Assembly: GCF_000702445.1 (NCBI RefSeq)
Contig: NZ_JNIF01000003.1
Location: 744,001 to 808,000 of the forward strand
Length of the DNA: 64,000 nucleotides
Direction of reading: 5' to 3'
Source of the DNA: Bryobacter aggregatus MPL3
GTDB taxonomy: Bacteria; Acidobacteriota; Terriglobia; Bryobacterales; Bryobacteraceae
This document shows, piece by piece, positions 7,182 through 17,100 of the stretch (position 1 is its first letter; each line of letters starts with the position of its first letter). A program made the position numbers and the translations under genes. The notes beneath the pieces were generated by a model, which saw only the letters and a program-made list of their open reading frames with translations, was not told the DNA's origin and ran no database searches.

Positions 7182-9293
7182 TCAACGCGCCAGGAATCGG
7201 GCCTGGGAATTCACCGCCGCCGGATCGTTTCGTTTTGGGCTACGCAGATAAGACCCATCCCGTTGCATGATCCTGACCTTTGCTTCATCGCGCAGGTACA
7301 ACTCCAGAATGTCCTCGCGAATCTGCTTGCCCAGCTTACGGTCCGTAATCGGGACCAGAATCTCGACTCGCCGATGCAGATTGCGCGGCATCATATCGGC
7401 GCTTCCCAAGTAGCAGTCCGCCTCGCCGCCGTTGCGGAACCAGTAGATCCGCGAATGCTCCAGAAAGCGGCCGACAATGGAACGGACACTGATATTCTCA
7501 CTGACCCCCGGCACTCCAGGGCGAAGCGAACAGGCCCCGCGGATGATCAACTCAATCTTCACACCTGCCTGGGAGGCTTCGTAGAGAAGCGCGATGATCT
7601 CCTGGTGCGCCAGGGAGTTCATCTTAAAAATGATGTGCCCCCCGCGACCCGCACGCTGGTGCTCGATCTCGCGATGGATCAGGGACTTCATCCGCTCCAG
7701 TAAATCGACTGGGGCCACCAGGAGCTTGCGGTAATGCTTCTTTGCCGAATAGCCCGTGAGGTGATTGAAGAGATCTGTCGCATCCGCGCCCAGTTCTTCC
7801 GAAGCCGTCATCAGACTGAGATCGGTATAGAGCCCTGCGGTGACAACATTGTAATTCCCCGTTCCAAAGTGGGTATAACGCCGGATCTTGTCCCCTTCTT
7901 TGCGCACCACCAGGGCGACCTTCGAATGGATCTTGAGCCCCAGCAGGCCATAGACGACATGAACGCCTTCCGCTTCGAGACGGCGGGCCCACTCGATATT
8001 CGACTCCTCATCGAAGCGCGCCTTCAACTCCACCAGAACCGCCACCTGCTTGCCGTTCTCGTTCGCCTCGAGCAGACAATCCACCACCGGCGAATTCGGC
8101 CCGACACGGTACAGCGTCATCTTGATAGCGAGCACCGCAGGATCACGCGCCGCCTTGCGGAGAAACTCTACCACCGGGTCAAACGAGTCAAAGGGATGGT
8201 GGAGGAGCAGGTCTCCCCGCCGGATCACGGAAAAAATGTCCGAATCCTCGTTCAGCTTCGGATCGAGCGAGGCCGGAATCCGAGGAATAAAGGAGCGCTC
8301 CCGCAAATCCCGGCGATCGATCTGGAGCAGATGCTTCAACCGCACCATGCTGATGGGGTCCTCGACGCGATACACGTCCTTCCAATCCGCTTCCAGGTTC
8401 GAGACCAGAATCTCGAGCAACTGATCGGGCATCCCCTGGTTCACCTTCACACGCACCACATCCCCAAAACGCCGCGCGCGCACCGACTCCTCAATCGTTT
8501 CGAGCAGATCGTCGGCTTCCAGTTCCTGGATCGCAATATCAGCGTCGCGGGTGACATGGAAGGGATGAGCCTCAATAATCTCCATCCCTGGAAACAATTC
8601 ACCCAGGTGGGACACAATCAGGTGGTCCAGCCAAATGAACCGTTGCTCCTTCGGCTTGACGCGACGCAGCTTCCCGTAGGCTTCAATCGGAATCAGCTGC
8701 GGCAGCGTATCAGGCACCTTGAGACGTGCGAAATGCTCCTGCCCGTCGGCGCCCCGAATCAAAATCGCCAGATTGAGACTTAAGTTCGAGATATGCGGAA
8801 AGGGACGGCCGGGGTCAAAAGCCAGAGGCGTCAGCACGGGATAAACCTTTTCGAGGAAATACTCGTGAAGGCGCTCGCGGGTCAGAGCATCGAGTTGATG
8901 CAGAGAAACCAGTTGAATGCCTTCGGCAGCAAGTGCAGGAATCAGTTCTTCCCGGAAGCAACGCCGGGCATCCACCATCAACTGGGCCACCGCAGGCCGA
9001 ATGGAATCAAGCTGTGCCGCAGCAGAAAGCCCGTCGGGCCCGGGGTCTTCGAGCCCCGCTTCCACTTGCTGCTTCAGGCCCGCGACACGAACCATGAAAA
9101 ACTCGTCCAGATTGGAGCCCAGAATGGACAGAAACTTGACCCGATCCAGCAACGGATTCGAGGGGTCGTTTGCTTCCTCCAGGACACGGCGCTGGAAGCC
9201 GAGGAGACTGAGTTCACGATTGATAAACAGGCTGGGGTCGTCGAGAGACGGCACCTGAACAGCCTCTACAGCCTTACGTTTCGGATGAGCCAT
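7182..9293 (-). CDS. ppk1: Polyphosphate kinase 1
   Basis: 703 residues, the usual length for Ppk1, which reversibly polymerises the gamma phosphate of ATP into polyphosphate. The N-terminal domain begins at FINRELSLLGFQRRVLEEA, and the head domain has SNLDEFFMVRVAGL. The two phospholipase-D-like C-terminal domains contain the catalytic-His segment GLKIHSKVALVVRKEG followed by YTHFGTGNYN, and a second His motif near NLHRRVEILVPI. The start at 9293 has AAGGGAG 6 bases upstream. It follows the M28 peptidase gene by 18 bp on the same strand and probably shares its transcript. No exopolyphosphatase gene is nearby. Confidence 0.97.
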   Translation of the reverse strand: MAHPKRKAVEAVQVPSLDDPSLFINRELSLLGFQRRVLEEANDPSNPLLDRVKFLSILGSNLDEFFMVRVAGLKQQVEAGLEDPGPDGLSAAAQLDSIRPAVAQLMVDARRCFREELIPALAAEGIQLVSLHQLDALTRERLHEYFLEKVYPVLTPLAFDPGRPFPHISNLSLNLAILIRGADGQEHFARLKVPDTLPQLIPIEAYGKLRRVKPKEQRFIWLDHLIVSHLGELFPGMEIIEAHPFHVTRDADIAIQELEADDLLETIEESVRARRFGDVVRVKVNQGMPDQLLEILVSNLEADWKDVYRVEDPISMVRLKHLLQIDRRDLRERSFIPRIPASLDPKLNEDSDIFSVIRRGDLLLHHPFDSFDPVVEFLRKAARDPAVLAIKMTLYRVGPNSPVVDCLLEANENGKQVAVLVELKARFDEESNIEWARRLEAEGVHVVYGLLGLKIHSKVALVVRKEGDKIRRYTHFGTGNYNVVTAGLYTDLSLMTASEELGADATDLFNHLTGYSAKKHYRKLLVAPVDLLERMKSLIHREIEHQRAGRGGHIIFKMNSLAHQEIIALLYEASQAGVKIELIIRGACSLRPGVPGVSENISVRSIVGRFLEHSRIYWFRNGGEADCYLGSADMMPRNLHRRVEILVPITDRKLGKQIREDILELYLRDEAKVRIMQRDGSYLRSPKRNDPAAVNSQARFLAR

Positions 9294-9311
9294 GCACTCC
9301 CTTCAGAGTAG

Positions 9312-10667
9312 TCAATTGGACGGCGCCGGACTGTTAAAGTTGCGTTGCACCAAAGTATACGCAGAGATCGGACTTTCGACCCCGTTCTTGCCGATAGCCC
9401 GGACTCCCAGGACAATATCGTCAATCGAAAGCCCTGGCATGAGATACTCCGTCACCTTTCCGACATAGACCTCCCGTTCCCAGAATGGCGCGGTCGTCGA
9501 ACGGACAGCGATGCTATACCCCGCAATCTCGTCGGGGTCCGAAGCCGGCACCCACTTCATCGCAGCATCATAGCCCTTGCCCCGGGTGAGATTCGGGCCG
9601 GTCACAACGCCGCTCGCATTAGTTCGCATCACCTCGGGCGCTGCTGGAGCAAGCGCCAGACTGGCCACCGCCGCTCCGTTCACGCGAGTGACCCGAGCGG
9701 TATAGGACGGCGACGCATTCTCAAAGGTATCAGTGGCCGAGTGCTGGTTTGCGTAGTTCTCCACCGGCGTGGTGAAGCGGATGGCCGGATATCCCAAATC
9801 GTGGAAAGGCGTGTGATCGCCACCGCGGCTGAAGCGATCCCCACGAAAGACAGGATTCGCCTTCATCGCCGGATCATAGCGCTCGGCCACCTCTCGGACA
9901 TAGCGGGCCAGGGCACGGGAGGAAGAATCCATCGGGTCGCCCGAGTAGACGTTGACCAGATCAGTGATGCGGCGGCCGTCGCCAGACAGGTCGTTACCAA
10001 TGATGTCGTTGTTGAAGATCCCGGCAAGCTTGCGCCGGGCCTCGTGGGCGTCCTTGGCATAGGCCCGGCTGCCAAAGAGCCCTTGCTCCTCGCCCGCGAA
10101 GGCAACAAAAACAAGAGTCTTTGGCCATTCGTAGGCGCTCATGATGCGGGCCAGTTCCATCACCAGTGCGACGCCGCTGGCATCATCGCTCACCCCGGGA
10201 GCATGCGCCTGCTCCGCGGAGGCAACCCAGTCCACCGCATCCTGGCCCGCAGGCACATTCTGCTTGCGGACGATCTGCAGCGAGTCATAGTGTCCGCTGA
10301 TGAGGATCTCATGCTCTTTCTGTGTCGTGCCCGGCAGAACCGCAACCACATTGACGAGATCGAGATCCTTGACGATGCGGCCTTGCTTGGAGATGCGATG
10401 AGTATCGAAATGGACCTGGAGCTTTGGAGAGTAGGATTGAAACTCTTTCGAGATCCAGGTACGCGCCGCGACATTGCCTCGATCGGGGGAATCGAGATCG
10501 TAATTCGTATTGCGTGAACCGAAGCTCTCCAGCTTTCTGAGAATCTTGGCAATCCGTTCCTCGGATACGGCATCAATGATTTTTTTGACTTGGGGATGGA
10601 TTCCCTTGGAGGAGACCTGTCCGCAAAGTGGCAGGGAGAAGACGAGAAGCAGCAGGCAGCGATTCAT
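9312..10667 (-). CDS. Secreted M28-family zinc peptidase
   Basis: About 451 residues. The start is set at 10667 (MNRCLLLLVFSLPLCGQ), where a signal peptide begins; the longer frame adds a non-hydrophobic leader. The catalytic domain carries the two-zinc ligand pattern of aminopeptidase Y/Q-like M28 enzymes: ISGHYDS (His), SDDASG (bridging Asp), FAGEEQGLFGS (Glu-Glu) and GGDHTPF (His). Residues after about 340 form a fibronectin-III-like tail (APEVMRTNASG ... IAGYSIAVRS ... DDIVLGVRAIG). It is expected to release N-terminal residues from peptides in the periplasm or outside the cell. It lies upstream of ppk1 in the same direction. Confidence 0.92.
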   Translation of the reverse strand: MNRCLLLLVFSLPLCGQVSSKGIHPQVKKIIDAVSEERIAKILRKLESFGSRNTNYDLDSPDRGNVAARTWISKEFQSYSPKLQVHFDTHRISKQGRIVKDLDLVNVVAVLPGTTQKEHEILISGHYDSLQIVRKQNVPAGQDAVDWVASAEQAHAPGVSDDASGVALVMELARIMSAYEWPKTLVFVAFAGEEQGLFGSRAYAKDAHEARRKLAGIFNNDIIGNDLSGDGRRITDLVNVYSGDPMDSSSRALARYVREVAERYDPAMKANPVFRGDRFSRGGDHTPFHDLGYPAIRFTTPVENYANQHSATDTFENASPSYTARVTRVNGAAVASLALAPAAPEVMRTNASGVVTGPNLTRGKGYDAAMKWVPASDPDEIAGYSIAVRSTTAPFWEREVYVGKVTEYLMPGLSIDDIVLGVRAIGKNGVESPISAYTLVQRNFNSPAPSN

Positions 10668-10709
10668 ACTTTGGCTTCCCGCTAGTCTAGCGAAGGCATC
10701 CAAAGAAAA

Positions 10710-10745
10710 ACCCACCTCCCCATGCCTGAGCACGGAAAGGTGGGT
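10710..10745 (-). terminator. Intrinsic terminator downstream of the first Oar-like receptor
   Basis: An 8-bp stem ACCCACCT/AGGTGGGT (10710-10717 with 10738-10745) is followed on the minus strand by TTTTTCTTTG. It lies 24 bp past the receptor stop codon and before the peptidase gene. Confidence 0.8.
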
Positions 10746-10768
10746 CTGGGAAACGGAAACGTTTGCGG

Positions 10769-13700
10769 TTAGAACTGCAAACGCAAACCGAACCGCATCG
10801 AGCGCTGGTCATCGAGGGCGCTGGTGATCTGCATGAAATCACCGGCGTTGACGTTCGAGCTCGGGTTGTTGAAGTGAGGCGTGTTGGTGAGGTTGAAGGC
10901 TTCCGCACGGAACTGCAGGAGGAAGCGTTCGCTCAACTTGATGTTGCGAAACAGGCCGAGGTCGACGTTCACAACACCGGGACCACGGAGCGCATTGCGG
11001 CCCATGGAACCAAAGCGAGCGGTTGTCACACCGGCGAAAGCAGAGCGGTCATAGAACTCACCGGTGCCACCGTTCCTGACAACCTGCGACTTCACCTGCT
11101 CGGCAGTCTGGGTGTTACCCGGAGCATTCAGACCACCACCATCGGCGGTGACGGTGAAGGGGCGGCCGGAATAGGCGCCAAAGATGCTGTTCATCTGCCA
11201 GCCCTTGATCACGTTTGAGATGATCTTGCCACCAGCGCCAGACTGGCCGAAGGGCAGGTCATACACAGCGGCAAGTTGGAGATTGTGAGGCGTGTCGTAG
11301 CCAGAGAGCGCGCGGTTGCGCGGCAACTGGCTCGGCGTGTTGAAGAGGTACTGCGCCCAGCCGTCGTCGTCACTGACGTTGAAGGCTTTGGACCAGGTGT
11401 AGGCGGCCTTCAGGACAAGGCCCTTACCGGCATTGCGGGTGGCGGACATCTGGAGACCGTTGTAGTTCGTGTTCGCCTGACCATTCCAATACCAGGTGGT
11501 AGCGGTGCGGCCATAAGCAGCGTAGAACGGACGGCCGGTGTTGCCGCCGCCAGGAGCAGCCGCATTGGCGTCCCAATCGATAAAGCTACGGATGGTGTTG
11601 GTGCCAACATAGCCGATCGAGAAGAGAACCGAGGAGGGCAGCTTGCGCTCGAGGAAGAAGTTCCAGCTCTGGACATAACCGCGGGTAACAGCGTTGCCAC
11701 TGATGGTGCGCATCTGAGCGGTGGGCGGCAGGGTGACAGCCGACTGGCTGAGATCGGGACCGGTGAAGGCGGGAATGCCGGCTTCCGTGGTGCCGTAGGG
11801 GATGTAAGCGTTGGGGGAGACGAACTCCTGCGCTACCGTCAGCGGATAGAAGCCGCGCAACGGACGGGCAAACGGCATCGGGTTGTAGGTGAGACCATAG
11901 CCGCTGCGGATGACCGTGTTGTCGTCGAGACGATAGGCAAAGCCAGCGCGGGGAGCAAAGAGCTTCTTGCTGGTGCTGATGCCGAGATCGGCAGGATTGC
12001 TGCCGCGGCCACCGAGCTGCACAAGATTCGTCTTCTCATCCCACTGTTCGATGCCGCCGTAACCGGAACGGGTGGCGAGCGGGTAGAGTTCGTAGCGCAG
12101 ACCGAGGTTCACGGTCAGCTTCTTCGATACCTGCCAACGATCGCGGAAGAAGAAGCCGAGCTGGTAGTTAAAGCTCGTCATCTTCGACCACTGCAGCGAC
12201 TTGCTGACGCTGTTCGGAAGGCCGAGATAGAACGAAGCCTGCGAATTGAACTGGCTGGTCGCACTGCCAGGGACTCCGGTGGTGGCCTGCGCGAAGTTGA
12301 AGCGTCCGCGCGGACCGGCGCCGAGTTCCGGCTGCCAATGGTTGAGCCAGTGGCGAACCCCTTCAAAACCAAAGCGCATGTCATGGTTGCCCTTGATCAT
12401 GCTGAAGTTCTGGGTCATGGTGTAGGTGGTGTCGTTGTAGAAATAGGGGTTCCAGGTTTCCGGCAGTCCCAGATCGGTGTAGTTGGCAATCTGGAAGTTC
12501 GGGACACCGCTCTCGCGAGGGCTGGCGCCGTTGGTGCCAGGAATCTTCAGGACGTCAAGACCGACGTTCTTTCCATAACCGGTCGGGATCGAATCTGCAC
12601 CCGTGCGGGTCCAGCCGATGGTCATGTCATAGAGGAAGGTCGGCGTGATCGTGTAGGTCTGGCCGATCGTGGCCAACTGTACGAGCTGGGAAGCATCGCC
12701 AACGCCAGAATCGCAACTGCAAGGACCACCAGCGTCACCAAAGGCCGAACGGCCGATGACGAGGGCGTCCATCGCGGCGTACTTGAAGAACATCGTGTGA
12801 GCCGCAGAGCGGTTCCAGTTCACCTTCATGTCGTAGTTGTCACGCGTGAGGTTCTGCGGGCCGGTAGCAAAGAAATTGTTCGCGATTCCGGGCAGATTTG
12901 CCGTGGGAAGCATGCCATACAATTGCTGCGTCACACGGCTCTGACGGTTGGCAGGAATGATGTTGTTCGGAAACGGTGTGCGGCCAGCTCCGGTCGCAAC
13001 ATTTCCAGTTGCAGGATCATAGATCACGGTCGGTGAAGCCATGAAGTTTCCAGCGCGCTGCTCCGCCGTCGGAACCGTCAGCAGCTTGCTGCGATTCAGG
13101 CGTTCGCGGGTACCTTCAAAGCTGCCAAAGAAGAACAGCTTGTTCTTGATGATCGGACCGCCAATGGTGCCGCCGCCAATGCTGACGAGGCTCTTGGGGA
13201 GCTTGGGACTCTTGAAGAATACGTTGCGGGCGCCCCAGGCGCTGTTCTCGTGGAACGCAAAGGCGCTGCCATGGAGCGAGTTGGTGCCGGACTTGGTCAC
13301 CACCGTGGTGGCCGCGCCACCAGCCATGCCCTGTTCGGCATCGAAGCTGTTGGTCGAGATGTTGACGGTCTCGATCGTTTCAGCCGGAGCCACGTAGGCA
13401 GTGTGGTGGGGGAGCCAGATGTTGGTTGTAACGGCGCCGTCGAGCTTGGTGACGTTATTGTTCCGGTTGACACCATTGACGCTCGTGGTGAGCGAACGGC
13501 CAGGCGTTGAGCCGGCAGAATTCTGGAAACGGCCGGGAGTCGAGCCGGGCACCAGATTGATCAGGCTCTGGTAGTTGCGATAGCGCGGCAAAGGCATGTT
13601 GGTGACTTCTTTGGCGCCGATCTCAGAGTGGACGTCCGACTTGTCGGTCTGGAGTTGAGCCGTGGAAGCTTCTACCGTGATCTGGTCGGAAACTTCACCG

Positions 13701-14032
13701 ATCTTCAAGCTGACATCGACACGAGCAATATTGTTAATGGAGATCACAATGCCCGAGCGAGTCAAACCTTGGAAGCCCGGCGCAACGATCTTGATGTCGT
13801 AGGTACCGGCGTTTACGTTCTGGAAGGAATAGCGGCCATTTCCTTCGCTCAGCGTGTCACGAGTGTAACCATTTTCACGGTCACTGATCGTGACTTTGGC
13901 ACCGGCAATTACAGCACCGGTGGAATCTGTGATGTCGCCCAGAAGAGACCCGTATAGCGTCTGGGCGTGGGAGGGACTGGCAAGAAAAAGCGTCAAGCTG
14001 GCAAATGCCAGCAAGATGGTACTTCTAGTCAT
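10769..14032 (-). CDS. Oar-like TonB-dependent receptor with carboxypeptidase-regulatory-like N-terminal domain
   Basis: 1087 residues. A signal peptide (MTRSTILLAFASLTLFLASPSHA) precedes a beta-sandwich regulatory-like domain at about 25-115 (GDITDSTGAVIAGAKVTI ... GRYSFQNVNAGTYDIKI). A plug-like domain follows (LDGAVTTNIWLPHHTAY, ETVNISTNSFDAEQG, VTKSGTNSLHGSAFAF), and then a long beta-barrel ending in the outer-membrane beta-signal RFGLRLQF. The start at 14032 has AAGGAAA upstream. Such receptors are greatly expanded in Acidobacteriota and are thought to import oligosaccharides or peptides or to export matrix; the ligand here is unknown. No TonB/ExbBD genes are nearby. A second receptor of the same class lies just upstream. 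Confidence 0.93.
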   Translation of the reverse strand: MTRSTILLAFASLTLFLASPSHAQTLYGSLLGDITDSTGAVIAGAKVTISDRENGYTRDTLSEGNGRYSFQNVNAGTYDIKIVAPGFQGLTRSGIVISINNIARVDVSLKIGEVSDQITVEASTAQLQTDKSDVHSEIGAKEVTNMPLPRYRNYQSLINLVPGSTPGRFQNSAGSTPGRSLTTSVNGVNRNNNVTKLDGAVTTNIWLPHHTAYVAPAETIETVNISTNSFDAEQGMAGGAATTVVTKSGTNSLHGSAFAFHENSAWGARNVFFKSPKLPKSLVSIGGGTIGGPIIKNKLFFFGSFEGTRERLNRSKLLTVPTAEQRAGNFMASPTVIYDPATGNVATGAGRTPFPNNIIPANRQSRVTQQLYGMLPTANLPGIANNFFATGPQNLTRDNYDMKVNWNRSAAHTMFFKYAAMDALVIGRSAFGDAGGPCSCDSGVGDASQLVQLATIGQTYTITPTFLYDMTIGWTRTGADSIPTGYGKNVGLDVLKIPGTNGASPRESGVPNFQIANYTDLGLPETWNPYFYNDTTYTMTQNFSMIKGNHDMRFGFEGVRHWLNHWQPELGAGPRGRFNFAQATTGVPGSATSQFNSQASFYLGLPNSVSKSLQWSKMTSFNYQLGFFFRDRWQVSKKLTVNLGLRYELYPLATRSGYGGIEQWDEKTNLVQLGGRGSNPADLGISTSKKLFAPRAGFAYRLDDNTVIRSGYGLTYNPMPFARPLRGFYPLTVAQEFVSPNAYIPYGTTEAGIPAFTGPDLSQSAVTLPPTAQMRTISGNAVTRGYVQSWNFFLERKLPSSVLFSIGYVGTNTIRSFIDWDANAAAPGGGNTGRPFYAAYGRTATTWYWNGQANTNYNGLQMSATRNAGKGLVLKAAYTWSKAFNVSDDDGWAQYLFNTPSQLPRNRALSGYDTPHNLQLAAVYDLPFGQSGAGGKIISNVIKGWQMNSIFGAYSGRPFTVTADGGGLNAPGNTQTAEQVKSQVVRNGGTGEFYDRSAFAGVTTARFGSMGRNALRGPGVVNVDLGLFRNIKLSERFLLQFRAEAFNLTNTPHFNNPSSNVNAGDFMQITSALDDQRSMRFGLRLQF

Positions 14033-14136
14033 GTATTTTCCTTATGAAATTGTGTCGAGCAAACAGAGATCGACTGGCGCAGCGAGAGGCGTTCTAGGAT
14101 TATTACATATCAATAGCTCATTCCCGCCAAGCACCA

Positions 14137-14163
14137 AAGGGCCACCCAAGACGGGTGGCCCTT
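14137..14163 (-). terminator. Probable terminator hairpin of the second Oar-like receptor
   Basis: A perfect 11-bp stem AAGGGCCACCC/GGGTGGCCCTT with a 5-base loop lies 24 bp past the stop of the 14187-17741 gene. The U-tract on the minus strand is only three bases, so termination efficiency is uncertain. Confidence 0.65.
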
Positions 14164-14186
14164 CGATTTCGAGGATTGTTTTTGGA

Positions 14187-17100
14187 TTAAAACTGGAAGC
14201 GGACCACGAGTTGCAGGATGCGCGGGTCGCGCGCGCCACTGACAGTCCCGAATCCATTTTTATCCCGTAAGGTCCCATCTGCATTAAAGGGCAGATTCGT
14301 GGGATTGGGGTTTGTAAGGCTGGCGAAGTTCAGCGTGCTGTTAATGCCATTGAACTGGGTGTGATTAAAGACATTGAAAGCATCGGCCCTGAGTTGCAGC
14401 CGGGTCCGTTCCGTAAACAGGAAAGTCTTCTGCAGCGTGAAGTCATAGTTCACAAAGCCGGGACGAATCAGGTAGCGCACCGGAGCGGTGAGGCCAATGG
14501 TACCCACCGGAGGGGTGGTGTAGGCGGCGGCGTTTAGACGCTTGTAGGGGTCCTGGCTGGTTCCGGTGAGCGGATTGCCAATCAGGTTGATGCGGGCGCC
14601 TTCGGTATAGGAACCCGTCAAGTTCTGATTGCCGACCCCGGAGATGCTCATGCCGACATCAAAAGGCTGGCCCGTCTGGGCGACGGTGATACCCGAAATC
14701 TGCCAGCCGTCGATGGCCGAGTGCAGCCAGGACTTGCTGGAGATGTAATGGCTGATCCCCGGAAGTTCGTAGACGTAGTTCACAGCGAGAGTCTGCGCCC
14801 GGTGGAAGTCAGCCAGACCATAGTTCGCCAGGCGATTGTTCGAGTCGATGCGGAAGAAGCTGCCATCCCCGCTAGCGGTGGTGAGGGCCTTGCTCCAGGT
14901 GTAAGCCAGACCAAAGAGGAATCCTTTGGAAAAGCGCTTGTTCAAACTGACCTGGAGCGAATTGTAGTTCGAGGTGCCGCCCATCTGGTGCAGATTGATG
15001 TTGCCGAAACCCTGGTAGGGCCGCAGGAAGTCCTGATTGTAGGCGTTGTTCCCCAGGATCGCGTTCGGAGTGGCCGCAACCTTAGTGGGGTCTTGGTTCT
15101 GAGGCAGGAAGGTCGCCCCATACGGAATCGCGTTGAGATTGAGGCGCTGCAACAGATGGTTCGAGATCGAACCGACATAGGAAGTATCGAGCACCATCCC
15201 AAACGGGACCCGGGCCTGGATGCCGACATTGAAGTTGTAGACCGTCGCGACTTTGCCGTCATAGCTGAAGGCATCGAGCGAAGGGGGCGCCAGCAGCGCG
15301 TTCTTCGAATCGATGTCCTTCAGGAAGCCGTTGAATAACGTCGGGGAGAAGGTCGTGGGCGGATTCTGGAGCATCGCAAACACCTCATTGCCCTGGAAGC
15401 GATCGTAGAACATGCCGCCACCACCGCGAAGCACCAGATTCTGCTTGCCCGTCAGGTCATAAGCAAAGCCAAAACGAGGAGCCCAGTGGATGCCGCGATT
15501 CTCCATGAGGTACTTGGAAACATCTTTACCTGCTTGTGCGACGCCATTGAGGATATTGCCAGAACCGGTGATGATACGGCCGACAGAGGAGACTGGATTC
15601 GTAGCTCCGGTGAGAGGATCCACGGCAATCTGCTGTCCGGCAGCATTCAGCGCCGGCTTCCACAAGCGCGAAGCTTTGGCTGGGTCGAAACGGTTGGGCA
15701 AGAAGGTGGAGGTCTGCAGTGCCGCGTCGAACTGCGGCTGGATCCAGTACAGACGAAGCCCGTAGTCGAGGGTCAGACGGCGATTGACCTTCCAGTTGTC
15801 CTGGATGTAGCCTTCGACGTTGGTATAGCGGTACATGCCGTTTGCATACTGCGAGGCTTGCTGGAAGGTCTGATAGACACCGACAGCCGCATTCGCATAG
15901 CCGTAGCCGGTGTCAAGCGGGTTGCTAGCCAGATCGCCGAAGTTATAGGTGCCATTGAAGGGCGCAAAGGAAGACTGATCCTTGCGGCTGCGCGAGAAGT
16001 AAATGCCGGTCTTGATGGTATGACCATTCCAGACCTTGCTGAGGTTGTCGATGAAGTCGATGGTGGTGTTGTAGTTGACGAAGGGCGCGTCCAACAAATT
16101 CCGGCTCGGGCTATTAGCCAGACGGCTGCCGCCAAACGCAAAGCTGGGAAGGTAGTCGCCCTGCACCGCGCTCGGATAGAGCTGAGGCAAGTCGGAGAGT
16201 CCGTTCTTCTTACGGGTCAGTCCGTCGCCGGCCCCATCAATGTTGATCTTGTTCTGGCCGACGCCGAAGGTCGCCTCATTGGTCATCGTCGGACTGATCA
16301 GCGTAGTGACGCTGAAGGCGGTGCTGCGCGCTGGACGCGCGTCAATGTGCTGGTTCGGACTCGCGTAGTTGCCATTCATCACGAAGGAGGCGTAGTTCGT
16401 GGTGATGACGTCGGTGTTGTTCACAAAGCGACCAAACATCTTCCACTTAGAACTGATGTTGTAGTCGACGCGCAGAGCATCTTCACGGCGCGGCTGCGTG
16501 TCGGAAACCTGCGACTGGAAGTTGAAGCCCTTATTTGTTGCGAGTTGGGCATTGGGCAGGGGATAGAAGTTCAGGATGGCAAGACCCGGAGCATAAAGGC
16601 GGCTCGCGGGAATCTTGCCGAGGACACCCCCATCGGCAAAGCATCCGCCAATCGAGGTGGAGTTGCAGGGCAGGCTGGAAAGCGGGTCCTTAATATACGG
16701 AAAGGGATTGCCATTGTTGTCGACGGTTTGCGAGAAGTCGCCCTTCCGCTCGAGCGCCGTAGGCATGGTGACATTGCGCGTGCTTTGGGGAACCAGTTGC
16801 TTTTGATATTCCTGGCTGAAAAAGAAGAACAGCTTGTCCTTGTTGCGGTTGAAAACCTTGGGAATAAAGACCGGACCGCCGATCGTGTATCCGGGATCGT
16901 TGTAGCGATACTTGTTGCGCTGAAGTCCATCGCGATTGTTCTTCCAGTTATTCGCATTGAGCCCTTCATGACGATGGAAGAGATAGGCACTGCCATGAAA
17001 TTCGGAACTACCGCTCTTCGTCACAACGCTGATCTGTGCCCCCGAGGAGCGGCCATACTCCGCCTGGTAGTTGCTGGTCAGAATCTTGAACTCCTGTACG